From: Rhodoblastus sp963748385
GTDB taxonomy: Bacteria > Pseudomonadota > Alphaproteobacteria > Rhizobiales > Beijerinckiaceae
NCBI GenBank assembly: GCA_963748385.1
Contig: CAVVIQ010000012.1
Location: forward strand, 62,001-126,000
Length of the DNA stretch: 64,000 bases
Direction of reading: 5' to 3'
Shown: one piece after another, positions 1 through 10,336 of the stretch
Layout of the letters: every line of letters starts with the position of its first letter
Numbering within the stretch: the first letter of the stretch is position 1
Notes under the pieces: generated by a model
Database searches by the model: none
Told to the model about the DNA's origin: nothing
What the model saw: only the letters and a program-made list of their open reading frames with translations
Translations under genes and position numbers: made by a program

Positions 1-2645
1 TTTGGCCGAGCCCGCCGTCGCCTCGCTGGCGCGCGCCGGCGCGCCGATCATCGTCGCCGAGGGCGCCCCGCCGCGCGTCATCCACGCCAACGCGCCCGCG
101 CTTGCATTGTTGGGCGCGGGCCGAGCGGCCGACCTGACCCTTCCCGTGTTCGGCGCCGATGCGCCAGGGGCCCGCAGGCTCGCCCAGCTGGCGGCGGACA
201 TCCTGCCTGGCGCCGCGGCCCGGCTCGAGCGGATCCCGTTCGGCGGCGGCGTCCTGCCCGGCGCGGTCACCTTTCTTTGCCGCCGCACGGCGGGAGATCC
301 TCCCCTGTTCGTCCTTGCCGGCCTCGGCCTGCGCGCCGCGGCGCGGCCGCTCCGCCTCGCGCCGCCGGCCGCGCCGGCCGCCGCTCCCGTCGAGGTCCGC
401 CCCTCCGGCCTCGGGGAGCTGCGCGCCCGGCTCGAACAACGCTTCCCGAAACTTGCCCCGGCGCGTTTCCTCTGGCGCGCCGACGCGCGCAATGTGGTGA
501 CCGAACTCAGCCCGCCGCTCGCCGAAATCGTCGGGCCGGGCTGTTCCGACCTGATCGGACGCGACCTTCTCGAACTCGGCGCGGATTCTGGGGCTCGACC
601 CGCGCGGCGAACTGGCCGAAGCCTTGCGCGCGCGCGTCACTTTCAGCCGGGTCGATGTCGATTGGCCCATCGAACAGGCCGGCGCCGCCGCGCCCGCGAC
701 CCTCGGCGGCCTGCCGGTTTTCGACCGTCGCGGCGGTTTCGAGGGCTGGCGCGGTTTCGGCGTGGCGCATCTCGACCGCCTGCGCGAGGCGGCCGTCGTC
801 GTCGAGCCGTTCCATACCGCTCCCGCCGACCCGGCGCAGGACGAGGCGGCGACGACCATGGAGGAAGCGGCGCAGCCCGCGCCTTCGCCGGATTTTTCCG
901 GCGTCGTCGTGCCCCTGCGCCCGCACGGCGCGGCGCGGCCCGAGACCGGCGCGCCGGCGCGCGACGAAGGCGAAGACGACGCGGCCCTGATCGCGCTCGC
1001 GCCGCATGAGCGTTCGGCCTTTCGCGAAATCGCGCGGGCGCTCGGCGCGCGCGGACCCAAGGCCGGCGCCCTGGAGGCCGAGAGCCAGGGCGGCCCGCCT
1101 TCGCTTGTCCTTCCCCGGTCCACCGAGACAATGGATGAAGGCGAAGGCGCCGGCCGCGCCAAAATCGCCCTCGCCGAAGCCGCGCCGGTCGGGCTGATCG
1201 TGACGCGCGGCGAGAAACTGCTTTACGCCAACCGGCTGGCGCTCGACTGGCTGGGCTACGCCGACGCCGACGCCCTCGCCGATGCCGGCGGATTGGGCGC
1301 CGTCTTCCGCGCCCTGGCCGACGACGTCGCGCCGGGCGGGAAAAAGACCCTGCTGGCGCGCGCCGCCGGCGGCGAGACTTTTTCGGTCGACCTTCATCGC
1401 GCGAGCCTCGACTGGGACGGCGAGGAAGCCGAACTCTTCACCCTCGCCCGGCCGGCGGCGGCGGCGCTGGAGCAGCGCGTCGGCCTGCTGGAGGCGAACC
1501 TGCGCCAGCGCGACGTCGACGACGAGGAATGGCAAGCCATGCTTGACGCCGCCGCCGACGGCGTCGTGCTGCTCAACGCCGACGGCGCCATCCTCGGCCT
1601 CGACCGCAAGGCGGAAGCCCTGCTCGATTACGACCGCGACAAGGTCGCGGGCGAGAATTTCACCCTTTTGTTCGCGCGTGAATCCCAGGTCTCGGCGCTG
1701 GACTATTTCACCCGCGCCAAGGCGGGAGCCGAAAGGCGGGGGCGCGAGGCGCTGGGACGGACGCGCCAGGGAGCGACGATCCCGCTCCACCTTTCCATCG
1801 GTCGCCTCGGCAAGGCGGTGGAGGGCAAATATTGCCTGATCCTGCGCGACCTCAAGGATTGGAAGCAGACCGAGCGCGCGATGGAGGAGGCCCGTGAGCG
1901 GGCGGAACGCGACAGTCAGGCGAAATCCGAATTCCTGGCCAAGGTCAGCCATGAAATCCGCACGCCGCTGAACGCCATTCTCGGCTTCGCCGAAGTGATC
2001 ATGGACGAGCGTTTCGGTCCGGTCGGCAACGAACGCTACAAGGATTATCTACGCGACATCCATAGCTCGGGCGCGCATGTGCTGAGCCTGGTCAACGACC
2101 TGCTCGATCTGTCCAAGATCGAGGCGGGCAAGCTGGATCTGAACGTCACGGCGGTGGACGCCAATCGCGTCGTCTCGGAATGCGTGTCGCTGATGCAGCC
2201 GCAGGCCAATCGCGAAAAGATCATCACCCGCCTCGCCTTGGCGGCCAATCTGCCAGCCGTCCACGCCGACGAGCGGTCGCTCCGCCAGATCGTCCTCAAT
2301 CTGCTCGCCAACGCCGTGCGCTACAACGAACCGGGCGGACAGGTGATCGTCTCGACCGCATTGAACGATTCCGGCCATGTCGCGCTGCGGGTCAAGGACA
2401 CCGGCGTCGGCATGAGCGAAGGCGAATTGCGCACGGCGTTGGAGCCGTTCCGTCAGGTCGCGTCGGGACGCGGCGGAACCGGGCTCGGCTTGCCGCTGAC
2501 CAAGGCGCTCGCCGAAGCCAATGGCGCCGGCTTCTCGATCAGGAGCCGCAAGAACGAAGGCACTCTGGTCGAAATCGTCCTGCCGCTCGCGCCGAGTGGG
2601 GTGCAATTGGCGGCGGAAACGGCGGCGGCCGGCGGACAGCGTTGA
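1..2645 (+). CDS. PdhS/DivJ-like PAS sensor histidine kinase, 5' partial, one frameshift
   Basis: The gene is open at the left edge and ends at 2645. Bases 1 to about 578 read in one frame and the rest in the next, so one extra base near 578-579 (after the LLEL codons) breaks it; dropping it gives a continuous LLELARILGLDPRG. The C-terminal half has a PAS domain (about 1527-1850), a HisKA domain with the phospho-acceptor His at 1950-1952 in SHEIRTPLN, and an HATPase domain with NLLANAV, DTGVGMS and GTGLGL. The N-terminal half is Ala/Pro-rich and low in complexity. No transmembrane segment is seen in the part present. In Hyphomicrobiales, kinases of this shape (PdhS, PleC, DivJ) phosphorylate DivK/PleD and set polarity and division. 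The assignment to that group is inferred from the HisKA/HATPase motifs and the long variable N-terminus. Confidence 0.8.
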
Positions 2646-2696
2646 ACCAGACGCTCGGCGGCGGAAGTCCGACGCGACGCGGCGGCTATCCGACGG

Positions 2697-3617
2697 TCAG
2701 AGGTCGGGCGTCAAGCGCACGCCGGCGCGCAGTTCCTGGTCATAGACGCCCAAACCGAGGTTCGTGTATCGATAGCCGATGTCGAGCTTCACATGGGGAG
2801 CGATGTCGATAGCGACGCCGGTCATCAGCGCCCATGCGAAATTGATCCCGCCGAATGTCGGCCCGCGGTCGTTCGGATAACCGTAATAGAAGCAGGTCGA
2901 TGCGCCGCCCGATGACGACGAACCGCCCACGCAGTTAGTGTTGTGCCCGCGGTTGCCGTAAGGCTGCCCGTTCAGGTATTTGTAATCGACATTGGCGGAC
3001 GCATCCAGGTTCGACAGGCCCGCGCCCGCGCCGACATAAGGCGTTATCCCCCACCAGGTCCCGAGATCGACATAGCCGTTGAGCAGATAAGTCTGGGACG
3101 TCAGCGAACCATAGGGGCTGGCCGAGCACGCCGTGTATGTATATTGCGGCAGACCGCTGCTGCTGTTCGTGGTGACCGAAAGAACGCAAGCCTTGTCTCC
3201 CAGGCCCGCGTCCCAGACCGCAGGCATTGGAGTCGTGCCGTTGAACACGACGGTGGGGCCATAGCGCTTGAGATACGGATCGATCCCGGCGGTGAGATCG
3301 ACGCGGAGCCAGCTGTTGAACTGGTAGCCGACGCCGAGGTCTCCGCCGACGCCGCCAACCCCGATCGAGCCTTGCGCCGCCGGAAGCCCATAGAGGGCCA
3401 ACTGATCCGTCGGTTCGAGAAATTTCGCCGGCATTTCCGTATATTGGGTGTTGAGGTCGCCCCGCAGATACCAGCCCGAGCCAAATTGCACCATCGGGGT
3501 CGGCTCATCCGTCTCGTCATAGGCGGGCGGCATGTTCATGTCGGCCGCGCGAGCGGCCAGCCCGCCGGTCGACCAGGCAAGAAGCGCGGCGGCGGCGGCG
3601 CGAATCGTCTTACGCAT
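2697..3617 (-). CDS. Outer-membrane beta-barrel protein (Omp31/porin-like), paralogue 1
   Basis: 306 residues. A signal peptide ending around ARAAD is followed by alternating aromatic/hydrophobic strands typical of small outer-membrane barrels of Hyphomicrobiales. Shared landmarks with the upstream paralogue at 3833-4705 are YLRGD near the first strand, GVGYQFNSWLRVD in the middle and LDIGYRYTNLG near the C-terminus. It should be exported by Sec and inserted by Bam; the ligand is unknown. It is transcribed separately from its paralogue, because a hairpin with a T-run sits between them. It converges with the sensor kinase gene, 51 bases away. Several Cys residues and Ser/Gly runs in the central loops look like surface-exposed variable loops. 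Confidence 0.85.
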   Translation of the reverse strand: MRKTIRAAAAALLAWSTGGLAARAADMNMPPAYDETDEPTPMVQFGSGWYLRGDLNTQYTEMPAKFLEPTDQLALYGLPAAQGSIGVGGVGGDLGVGYQFNSWLRVDLTAGIDPYLKRYGPTVVFNGTTPMPAVWDAGLGDKACVLSVTTNSSSGLPQYTYTACSASPYGSLTSQTYLLNGYVDLGTWWGITPYVGAGAGLSNLDASANVDYKYLNGQPYGNRGHNTNCVGGSSSSGGASTCFYYGYPNDRGPTFGGINFAWALMTGVAIDIAPHVKLDIGYRYTNLGLGVYDQELRAGVRLTPDL

Positions 3618-3772
3618 CTGTTTCCTCTTCGCCTGCGGGGCGCGACGCGGCGCCGATCATGTGAAGAGTGTGAACGAAGATGGTTAAACTTGGATTAACC
3701 TTAACAGGCGTCGGAAAAATATGTCTATACTGTCAGGGTTGAATTTGGAGACTGAACGGAGCCACGACAAAC

Positions 3773-3802
3773 AAAAAGGGCGAAAGCTTTGCGCTTTCGC
3801 CC
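3773..3802 (-). terminator. Rho-independent terminator of the 3833-4705 gene
   Basis: Perfect 10-bp arms GGGCGAAAGC (3778-3787) and GCTTTCGCCC (3793-3802) with a 5-base loop. On the minus strand the stem is followed by a T-run (plus-strand AAAAA just before 3778). It lies 31 bases beyond the stop of the minus-strand barrel gene and separates it from the next barrel gene. Confidence 0.85.
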
Positions 3803-3832
3803 GGATCGCGAGTTTGCCGCTGCGGGTTCGGC

Positions 3833-4705
3833 TCAGTATTTGGCCGCCACGACGGGCGGGACATAGGGCTCGGTCAGCATCCAGATCATGCCGAGCATCA
3901 GTTCGTTCGAGACCATGGTGAAGTGCTGGCTTTCATAGGCGCATCCGCTGGCCGGGCCGCCGTTGCAGGCGATCGCGCCGGTGTTCATCTTGCCCATGTC
4001 GACATAGCGATAGCTCATGTCGAGCAGGAAATTGGGCGTGATGTGAAAGAGCAGGCCGGTCGCGACATCCCAGGCGAAATTAGTTCCATTATAGTTCGGC
4101 GCCAGTCCAAAGGCGTTGATCTGGCTCATGCTCACGTCGGTCAAGCCGCTTACGCCATAGGCGGCGAATCCAATGCCGCCGCCGATATAGGGCGTCACGC
4201 CCATCCACGTCCCGATGTCAAAATAGCCATTGGCCAGGAACAGGGCGGTGCGCGCCGTGGCGTTGTAGTTGTCGCCGCAAACGGCGGCGCCGCCGGTCGG
4301 GCAATTGCTGCCGCCGCCGGTGTACTGGTAGAAGACCTTGGAATTATAGGCTGCGCTGGAAATATAACCCAAGGTCATGTCGGCACGGAACCATGAATTG
4401 AACCGATAGCCGACGCCGAAATCGAACACGCCGCTGTCGCCGATATTGAGTGGCCCGTCCCAGGCGCCCAAGCTGGCAAGGGTCGCGCCCGTGGCGAACG
4501 TCGAGGACAAGCCATATCCGTTGTTGATCCCGACGCCGACATCGCCGCGCAGATAGAAGCCGCTGTCGTCGACCGGGCCGCGCAGCGGCTCCAGCTGGGG
4601 CGGCGGCGGCAGGAGATCGGCCGCGCGGGCCGCGGGGACGATGGCGGTCGGAACGGCGAGCGTCGCGACCGCGGCTGCGAGAGTGAGGGCTTTCAAGCTG
4701 CCCAT
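3833..4705 (-). CDS. Outer-membrane beta-barrel protein (Omp31/porin-like), paralogue 2
   Basis: 290 residues with a clear signal peptide (Lys-poor hydrophobic core, ending near ARAAD). It shares FYLRGDVGVG, GVGYRFNSWFRAD and LLDMSYRYVDMG with the protein at 2697-3617, so the two are tandem paralogues. The family forms 8- or 10-stranded barrels in the outer membrane; some members bind haem or act in immunogenicity, but nothing here fixes a ligand. Its own hairpin terminator lies just downstream. The upstream 421 bases, up to purA, hold its promoter, an opposing terminator and a repeat array. Confidence 0.85.
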   Translation of the reverse strand: MGSLKALTLAAAVATLAVPTAIVPAARAADLLPPPPQLEPLRGPVDDSGFYLRGDVGVGINNGYGLSSTFATGATLASLGAWDGPLNIGDSGVFDFGVGYRFNSWFRADMTLGYISSAAYNSKVFYQYTGGGSNCPTGGAAVCGDNYNATARTALFLANGYFDIGTWMGVTPYIGGGIGFAAYGVSGLTDVSMSQINAFGLAPNYNGTNFAWDVATGLLFHITPNFLLDMSYRYVDMGKMNTGAIACNGGPASGCAYESQHFTMVSNELMLGMIWMLTEPYVPPVVAAKY

Positions 4706-4895
4706 GGCAAAATCCCTTCGTATGCTGGGCGCGCATGGCCCGAATTGGCGTTCACGAGGAGATTTTTGGCAGCAAAGATTTAAATAGGTCTTAACCCTAA
4801 AAATTAACCGCGAATTTTAATCAACGCGGCCCCCTTCCTCAGGCCTTGGCGCTTTACTTCATCGTCCCGATCCGTTACGCGATCCTCATCCCTCC

Positions 4896-4917
4896 CCCGG
4901 CGCGAGCCGGGCTTTTT
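4896..4917 (+). terminator. Orphan Rho-independent terminator
   Basis: CCCGGC (4896-4901), loop GCGA, GCCGGG (4906-4911), then CTTTTT. It is correctly oriented for a plus-strand transcript, yet the only gene upstream points the other way. Either an unannotated small RNA ends here or the gene it served has been lost. Confidence 0.75.
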
Positions 4918-4941
4918 GTGTTGTGGGCGGTTGAGAACCAA

Positions 4942-5108
4942 GCCAGGCGGCTAGCGCACGCCAGAGCAAGGCTTCAAATATCCTGCCGAGCGGTTGGCGT
5001 ATGCCAGAGCAAGGCTCCAAAAATCCTGCCGAGCGGTTGGCGCACGCCAGAGCAAGGCTTCAAATATCCAGCCGAGCGGTTGGCGTATGCCAGAGCAAGG
5101 CTCCAAAC
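4942..5108 (+). repeat. 43-bp tandem repeat, four copies with 86-bp super-period
   Basis: Copies start at 4942 (degenerate first 15 bases), 4985, 5028 and 5071 (3' truncated). The core CCAGAGCAAGGCT recurs at 4961, 5004, 5047 and 5090, exactly 43 bases apart. Copies 1 and 3 share the variant GCGCACGCC with GGCTTCAAATATCC; copies 2 and 4 share GCGTATGCC with GGCTCCAAA. The array therefore probably grew by duplicating an 86-bp dimer. The last copy ends about 18 bases before the purA start codon, so the array lies in the purA leader or promoter. Confidence 0.92.
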
Positions 5109-5126
5109 TGAAGAAGAGCGGGAACG

Positions 5127-6422
<1,296 letters not shown>

Positions 6423-6476
6423 CGCCGCCCCGGAGTCACATGGACCGGGACCCGGCGAGCAAAGCAAAGGCGCGCG

Positions 6477-7772
6477 ATGGCTGACTATTATCCGCTGCTG
6501 TCCAAGGCCGTATCCGGCTTGAAGACCTCGACGCCGGAAGCCCGCGGCGCGATCTACGAACGCGCCCGCAAGGCTTTGCTCAACCAGTTGCGAAACATGC
6601 AGCCGCCGGCGCCCGAATCGGCGATCGAGCGCGAGGCCCGCGCCCTGGACGAGGCGATTGCGCGGATCGAGCTGGAATTCGCCGGCGCCCAGGCCCCCGG
6701 CGGGGGAAAGACGCCCGCCGCGGAAAAAGCCCCCCCGTCGGCGGCGGAGCTGAGGGAGAAGCGCGCGGCGGCCATTTCGCCGCAGGAATCGCCGGCCGAG
6801 AAAAAGCCCGCGCCTCCGGCCCGGGAGCCGGAGCCGGCCCCCCCGGAGAATTCGGAGACCTCACCCGAGACCGCGGCGGCGGACGAAGCTTCGGCGTCGC
6901 GCGAAAGCCTGCGTCCCGCAGCGCCCAGGCCGGCATCCCGTCGGGGCGGCGGGCTGCGGCGTTTCTTCATCCTCGCCGGCGCGCTGGCGACGGTGGTCGT
7001 CATGGTCGCGGCCGCCGCCTGGAAGCTGCGCGACCGGCCGGAGGACCTCGCCAAGCTCGCTCCGCCGCCGCAGGCGGCCAATCAGCAATCGGGCGGCAAG
7101 AGCGTGCAACGGGTCGGAGAAGCCTCGCCCGCGCCACAACCTGCGTCCCCGCCTGCGGCCGCTCCGCCCGCCAATCCGGCGCCGCAGCAGCCGGCGCAAA
7201 GCGTTCCGATCGCCTACCGCGCCGCCGTCCTGATTCAGGCTCCGTCCGAACCCGGAGGCGTCAAGACCTATGTCGGCACGGTCGTCTGGCGGCGTGATTC
7301 GGTCAATGGCGGTCCGAATCAGCAATTGACCGGCGTCGTCCGCGCCGACATCGATGTCCCCGACGCCGGCCTCAAGACCTCGATAACCATCGAGAAGAAT
7401 TACGACGCGACGCTTTCGGCGAGCCACACGATCACGATCCGTTTCGAACCGGCGGCCAATTCCGTCGTCGGCAATGTCCGCACCATCAATGTGCCGGAAA
7501 TGCGCCGCGACGACGCTCCCCGCGGCGCGCCGCTCCAGGGCATGGAGGTCGATGTCGCGCCCAATCTCTTCCTCGTCGGGCTTTACGCCGCTTCGGAAGC
7601 CAGCAATGTCGAAATGATCCGCACCCTGGCGTGGTTCGATATTCCGATGAGCCTCGCCAATGGCCGGATCGCCAAGGTGACCTTCGAAAAGGGCGCGATG
7701 GGATCGCAGATCATCGACGACGTCTTCAACGAATGGCAGGGCCAGCAGGGAGCGGCGCCGGGCAAGCCGTAA
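6477..7772 (+). CDS. Conserved single-pass membrane protein of unknown function
   Basis: 431 residues. The N-terminus (YYPLLSKAV, about residues 1-70) is a compact Arg/Glu-rich helical region of a type seen downstream of purA in Hyphomicrobiales. An Ala/Pro/Glu-rich linker covers about 70-160, then one transmembrane helix at about 163-183 flanked by RR and KLR. A second Pro/Ala-rich linker runs to about 240, and a folded C-terminal domain follows that I cannot name. Topology is probably N-in with the C-terminal domain periplasmic. Reading runs on from purA without a terminator, so cotranscription is likely. No enzyme motif is visible. Confidence 0.8.
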   Translation: MADYYPLLSKAVSGLKTSTPEARGAIYERARKALLNQLRNMQPPAPESAIEREARALDEAIARIELEFAGAQAPGGGKTPAAEKAPPSAAELREKRAAAISPQESPAEKKPAPPAREPEPAPPENSETSPETAAADEASASRESLRPAAPRPASRRGGGLRRFFILAGALATVVVMVAAAAWKLRDRPEDLAKLAPPPQAANQQSGGKSVQRVGEASPAPQPASPPAAAPPANPAPQQPAQSVPIAYRAAVLIQAPSEPGGVKTYVGTVVWRRDSVNGGPNQQLTGVVRADIDVPDAGLKTSITIEKNYDATLSASHTITIRFEPAANSVVGNVRTINVPEMRRDDAPRGAPLQGMEVDVAPNLFLVGLYAASEASNVEMIRTLAWFDIPMSLANGRIAKVTFEKGAMGSQIIDDVFNEWQGQQGAAPGKP

Positions 7773-7789
7773 CCCCGCCGCGCGTCATG

Positions 7790-7818
7790 CGAATTCCGCA
7801 TGAATCATGCGGAATTCG
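7790..7818. repeat. 12-bp perfect inverted repeat between convergent genes
   Basis: CGAATTCCGCAT (7790-7801) and ATGCGGAATTCG (7807-7818) with a 5-base loop, placed after the 6477-7772 gene and 95 bases beyond the rpoH stop. No T-run follows on either strand, so it is not a canonical intrinsic terminator. A second, imperfect hairpin with arms near CCGCGGGAATTGC and GCAATCCTGCGG lies at about 7876-7904. Together they may end both transcripts or be a small palindromic repeat element. Confidence 0.65.
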
Positions 7819-7912
7819 TGTTCCATTGGCGTGAAAATCCGCCAGCGATATACAAGATTTTCGCACGACGGCGTCTCCGCGGGAATTGCGAAGCAATCCT
7901 GCGGAAAACGTA

Positions 7913-8824
7913 TCAGACGCGCGCGTGCTCGGGACCGGCAAGGCGCAGCGGTCGCGCGGCTTCGACCCGGGCGACGCCTTCCCTGGCGGTCTGCTGAACC
8001 TTTTCGAAGGCGCGCACCTCGATCTGGCGCACGCGCTCGCGCGAAATGCCGAATTCGGTCGAGAGATCCTCCAGCGTCATCGGATCGTCGGCGAGACGGC
8101 GAGCCTCGAAAATGCGGCGCTCGCGCGGATTGAGGACGCCGAGCGCCTGGTTGAGCGCGGCGCGGCGGTTCGCGGTCTCCTCGCTCTCGGCCAGGATGCT
8201 CTCCTGGTCCGCGGAATCGTCGACCAGCCAGTCCTGCCACTCGCCGTCGCCCTCCTCGCGCAGAGGCGCGTTGAGCGAGGCGTCGCCCGACAGGCGACGG
8301 TTCATCTCGACCACTTCCTGCTGGCTCACGCCAAGCTTGGTCGCGATCGCGGCGGCGTTCTCGGGCTTGAGGTCGCCTTCCTCGAAAGCGGAGATCTGGC
8401 TCTTGGCCTTGCGCAGGTTGAAGAACAATTTCTTCTGATTCGCGGTGGTGCCGAGCTTCACCAGGCTCCACGAGCGCAGGATATACTCTTGAATCGAGGC
8501 GCGGATCCACCACATGGCGTATGTGGCCAGGCGGAATCCCTTGTCCGGCTCGAACCGTTTCACCGCCTGCATCAGGCCGATATTGCCCTCGGAGATCACT
8601 TCGCCGATGGGCAGGCCATAGCCGCGGTACCCCATGGCGATCTTCGCCACGAGCCGGAGGTGGGAGGTGACCAGCCGGTGCGCCGCGTCGGTATCGGAAT
8701 GTTCGCGCCAGCGCTTGGCGAGAACATATTCCTCATCCGGTTGCAGCATCGGGAAACGGCGAATTTCATCGAGATAGCGCGTCAGGCCGTTTTCACCAGC
8801 GAGAATGGGAAGCGCAGCAGCCAT
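7913..8824 (-). CDS. rpoH: RNA polymerase heat-shock sigma factor RpoH (sigma-32)
   Basis: 303 residues from the ATG at 8824, chosen because GGAGG sits 5 bases before it; an in-frame TTG four codons upstream is inside the ribosome-binding site. Region 2 has MGYRGYGLPIGEVISEGNIG and the WWIRASI promoter-melting helix. Residues 129-140 carry the QKKLFFNLRKAK box that marks RpoH rather than RpoD. Region 4 has the helix-turn-helix EFGISRERVRQIE. It directs core polymerase to heat-shock and periplasmic-stress promoters. Alphaproteobacteria often have several RpoH copies; which one this is cannot be told here. Confidence 0.96.
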   Translation of the reverse strand: MAAALPILAGENGLTRYLDEIRRFPMLQPDEEYVLAKRWREHSDTDAAHRLVTSHLRLVAKIAMGYRGYGLPIGEVISEGNIGLMQAVKRFEPDKGFRLATYAMWWIRASIQEYILRSWSLVKLGTTANQKKLFFNLRKAKSQISAFEEGDLKPENAAAIATKLGVSQQEVVEMNRRLSGDASLNAPLREEGDGEWQDWLVDDSADQESILAESEETANRRAALNQALGVLNPRERRIFEARRLADDPMTLEDLSTEFGISRERVRQIEVRAFEKVQQTAREGVARVEAARPLRLAGPEHARV

Positions 8825-9075
8825 CAAACCCTCCAAGATCCAGGCGCCCGACGCCGGCGCGCCTGAAACGGTCGCATAAGCCGACCGTCAACGTGAACAT
8901 ATAGGGACCAGAAACCGTGGCCGAAAGAGGGCGAAGCCCTTAAAGCTCGATTACAATTCGGTAACCCGCTTGCGTGCGCGAGGTTCCCTTTTCGCGACGG
9001 CGCAGAACCGACTGGCGTTGGACGGGAAAAATGCGCTAACAAGCGCGCGAGTTCAAACACAAGTCGAGCGCATCC

Positions 9076-10275
9076 ATGCAAAACAGCCTTTTCGCCAAAG
9101 TCGAGGAGCTTCCCCGCGACCCGATCCTTGGCCTCACCGAAGCCTTCGTCGCGGACAAGTCGCCGAACCGCGTCAATCTGGGCGTCGGCGTCTATCAGGA
9201 CGCGAGCGGAAAGACGCCCTTGCTGGCTTGCGTGAAGCAGGCGGAGGAGGCGCTGCTCGCCAAGGCCGCGCCGCATTCCTATGCGCCGATCGACGGTCTC
9301 GCCGGCTTTAACGCGGCGGTGGCGGCCATGGTTTTCGCCGATTCGGCCGATCTGGCCAAGGTCGCGACCATCCAGTCGCTCGGCGGCACCGGCGCGCTCA
9401 AGCTCGGCGCGGAAATGATCCGGGTGATTTCGCCGAAGGCCAAAGTCTGGATCAGCGATCCGAGCTGGGAAAACCATCGCGCCCTCTTTTCCGCCGCCGG
9501 CTTCACGATTGAGACCTATCCCTATTACGGCGCCGACGGCGAACTGGATTACTCGGGCCTGATCAAGACCCTGTCGGCGATCCCCGCCGGCGACGCGGTG
9601 CTGCTGCACGCCTGCTGCCACAACCCGACCGGGCTCGACCTCAACCACGACCAATGGCGCGAGATCGCGAAAATCGTTCGCGCGCGCGGCCTGATTCCCT
9701 TCCTCGACACCGCCTATATGGGCTTCGCCGAAGGGCTGGAGGCCGACGCCTTTTCCGTGCGCCTGTTCGCCTCCGACAGCGGGCCGCTGTTCGTCTCCTT
9801 CTCCTTCTCCAAGTCGCTGTCGCTCTATGGCGAGCGCGTCGGCGCGCTGTGCGTGCTGACGGCGAGCGCCGAGGAGCGGACGCGGGTGCAGAGCCAACTC
9901 AAGCGCATCGTCCGCATCACCTATTCCTCGCCGCCCGGCCACGGCGCGGCGGCGGCGGCCATGGTGCTGACCGACGCGTCCCTGCGCAAGCAATGGGACG
10001 ACGAACTCGGCGGCATGCGCGAGCGCATCAAGAAGATGCGCAAGCTGCTGGCCGACAAGCTCGCCGAGCGCATGCCCGGCCGCGACTTCTCCTATATCGT
10101 GCGCCAGAACGGCATGTTCTCCTATTCGCGCCTGACCAAGGCCCAGGCGATCGCGCTGCGCGAAACCTATGCGGTCTATGCGCTCGACAGCGGCCGCATC
10201 TGCGTCGCGGCGCTGAACGAGAAGAACATCGACTATGTCAGCGAATGCGTCGCCAAGGTGATGACCGAGGCGTAA
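9076..10275 (+). CDS. Aromatic/aspartate aminotransferase (PLP fold type I)
   Basis: 399 residues. It transfers the amino group between aspartate or aromatic amino acids and 2-oxoglutarate/oxaloacetate. The PLP-binding Lys246 lies in SFSFSKSLSLYGERVG; CCHNPTG (residues 180-186) and Asp211 in PFLDTAYMGFA are the usual cofactor contacts. The N-terminus (FAKVEELPRDPILGL, NLGVGVY) matches the AspC/TyrB subgroup and not the shorter Ib group. Substrate preference between aspartate and aromatic acids is not decidable from sequence. It is divergent from rpoH, stands alone, and ends in a strong terminator. Confidence 0.93.
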   Translation: MQNSLFAKVEELPRDPILGLTEAFVADKSPNRVNLGVGVYQDASGKTPLLACVKQAEEALLAKAAPHSYAPIDGLAGFNAAVAAMVFADSADLAKVATIQSLGGTGALKLGAEMIRVISPKAKVWISDPSWENHRALFSAAGFTIETYPYYGADGELDYSGLIKTLSAIPAGDAVLLHACCHNPTGLDLNHDQWREIAKIVRARGLIPFLDTAYMGFAEGLEADAFSVRLFASDSGPLFVSFSFSKSLSLYGERVGALCVLTASAEERTRVQSQLKRIVRITYSSPPGHGAAAAAMVLTDASLRKQWDDELGGMRERIKKMRKLLADKLAERMPGRDFSYIVRQNGMFSYSRLTKAQAIALRETYAVYALDSGRICVAALNEKNIDYVSECVAKVMTEA

Positions 10276-10299
10276 GCTCCAGCCGTCGGACGTTTCGGC

Positions 10300-10335
10300 A
10301 GCCCGGCCCGCGCTCTCGCGGGCCGGGCTCTTGTT
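10300..10335 (+). terminator. Rho-independent terminator of the aminotransferase gene
   Basis: Perfect 13-bp stem AGCCCGGCCCGCG (10300-10312) and CGCGGGCCGGGCT (10317-10329) with a 4-base loop, followed by CTTGTTTT. It lies 25 bases past the aminotransferase stop and just before the 3' end of the convergent DUF4139 gene. Confidence 0.92.
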
Positions 10336-10336
10336 T

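Larger units (their letters stand above)
4706..5126. other. Gene-free stretch between barrel gene and purA
   Basis: No convincing gene. It holds, in order, an A/T-richer segment (promoter side of the minus-strand barrel gene), a plus-strand intrinsic terminator (4896-4917) with no plus-strand gene in front of it, and the 43-bp tandem repeat array (4942-5108) that runs up to the purA ribosome-binding region. The terminator may end a small RNA starting around 4800-4850, or be a leftover of a lost gene. Confidence 0.6.

Noticed and set aside
507..1952. 481-codon open frame on minus opposite the sensor kinase
   Set aside because: Antisense shadow in GC-rich coding DNA; Arg/Gly/Ala-rich composition with no domain, while the plus strand encodes clear HisKA/PAS motifs.
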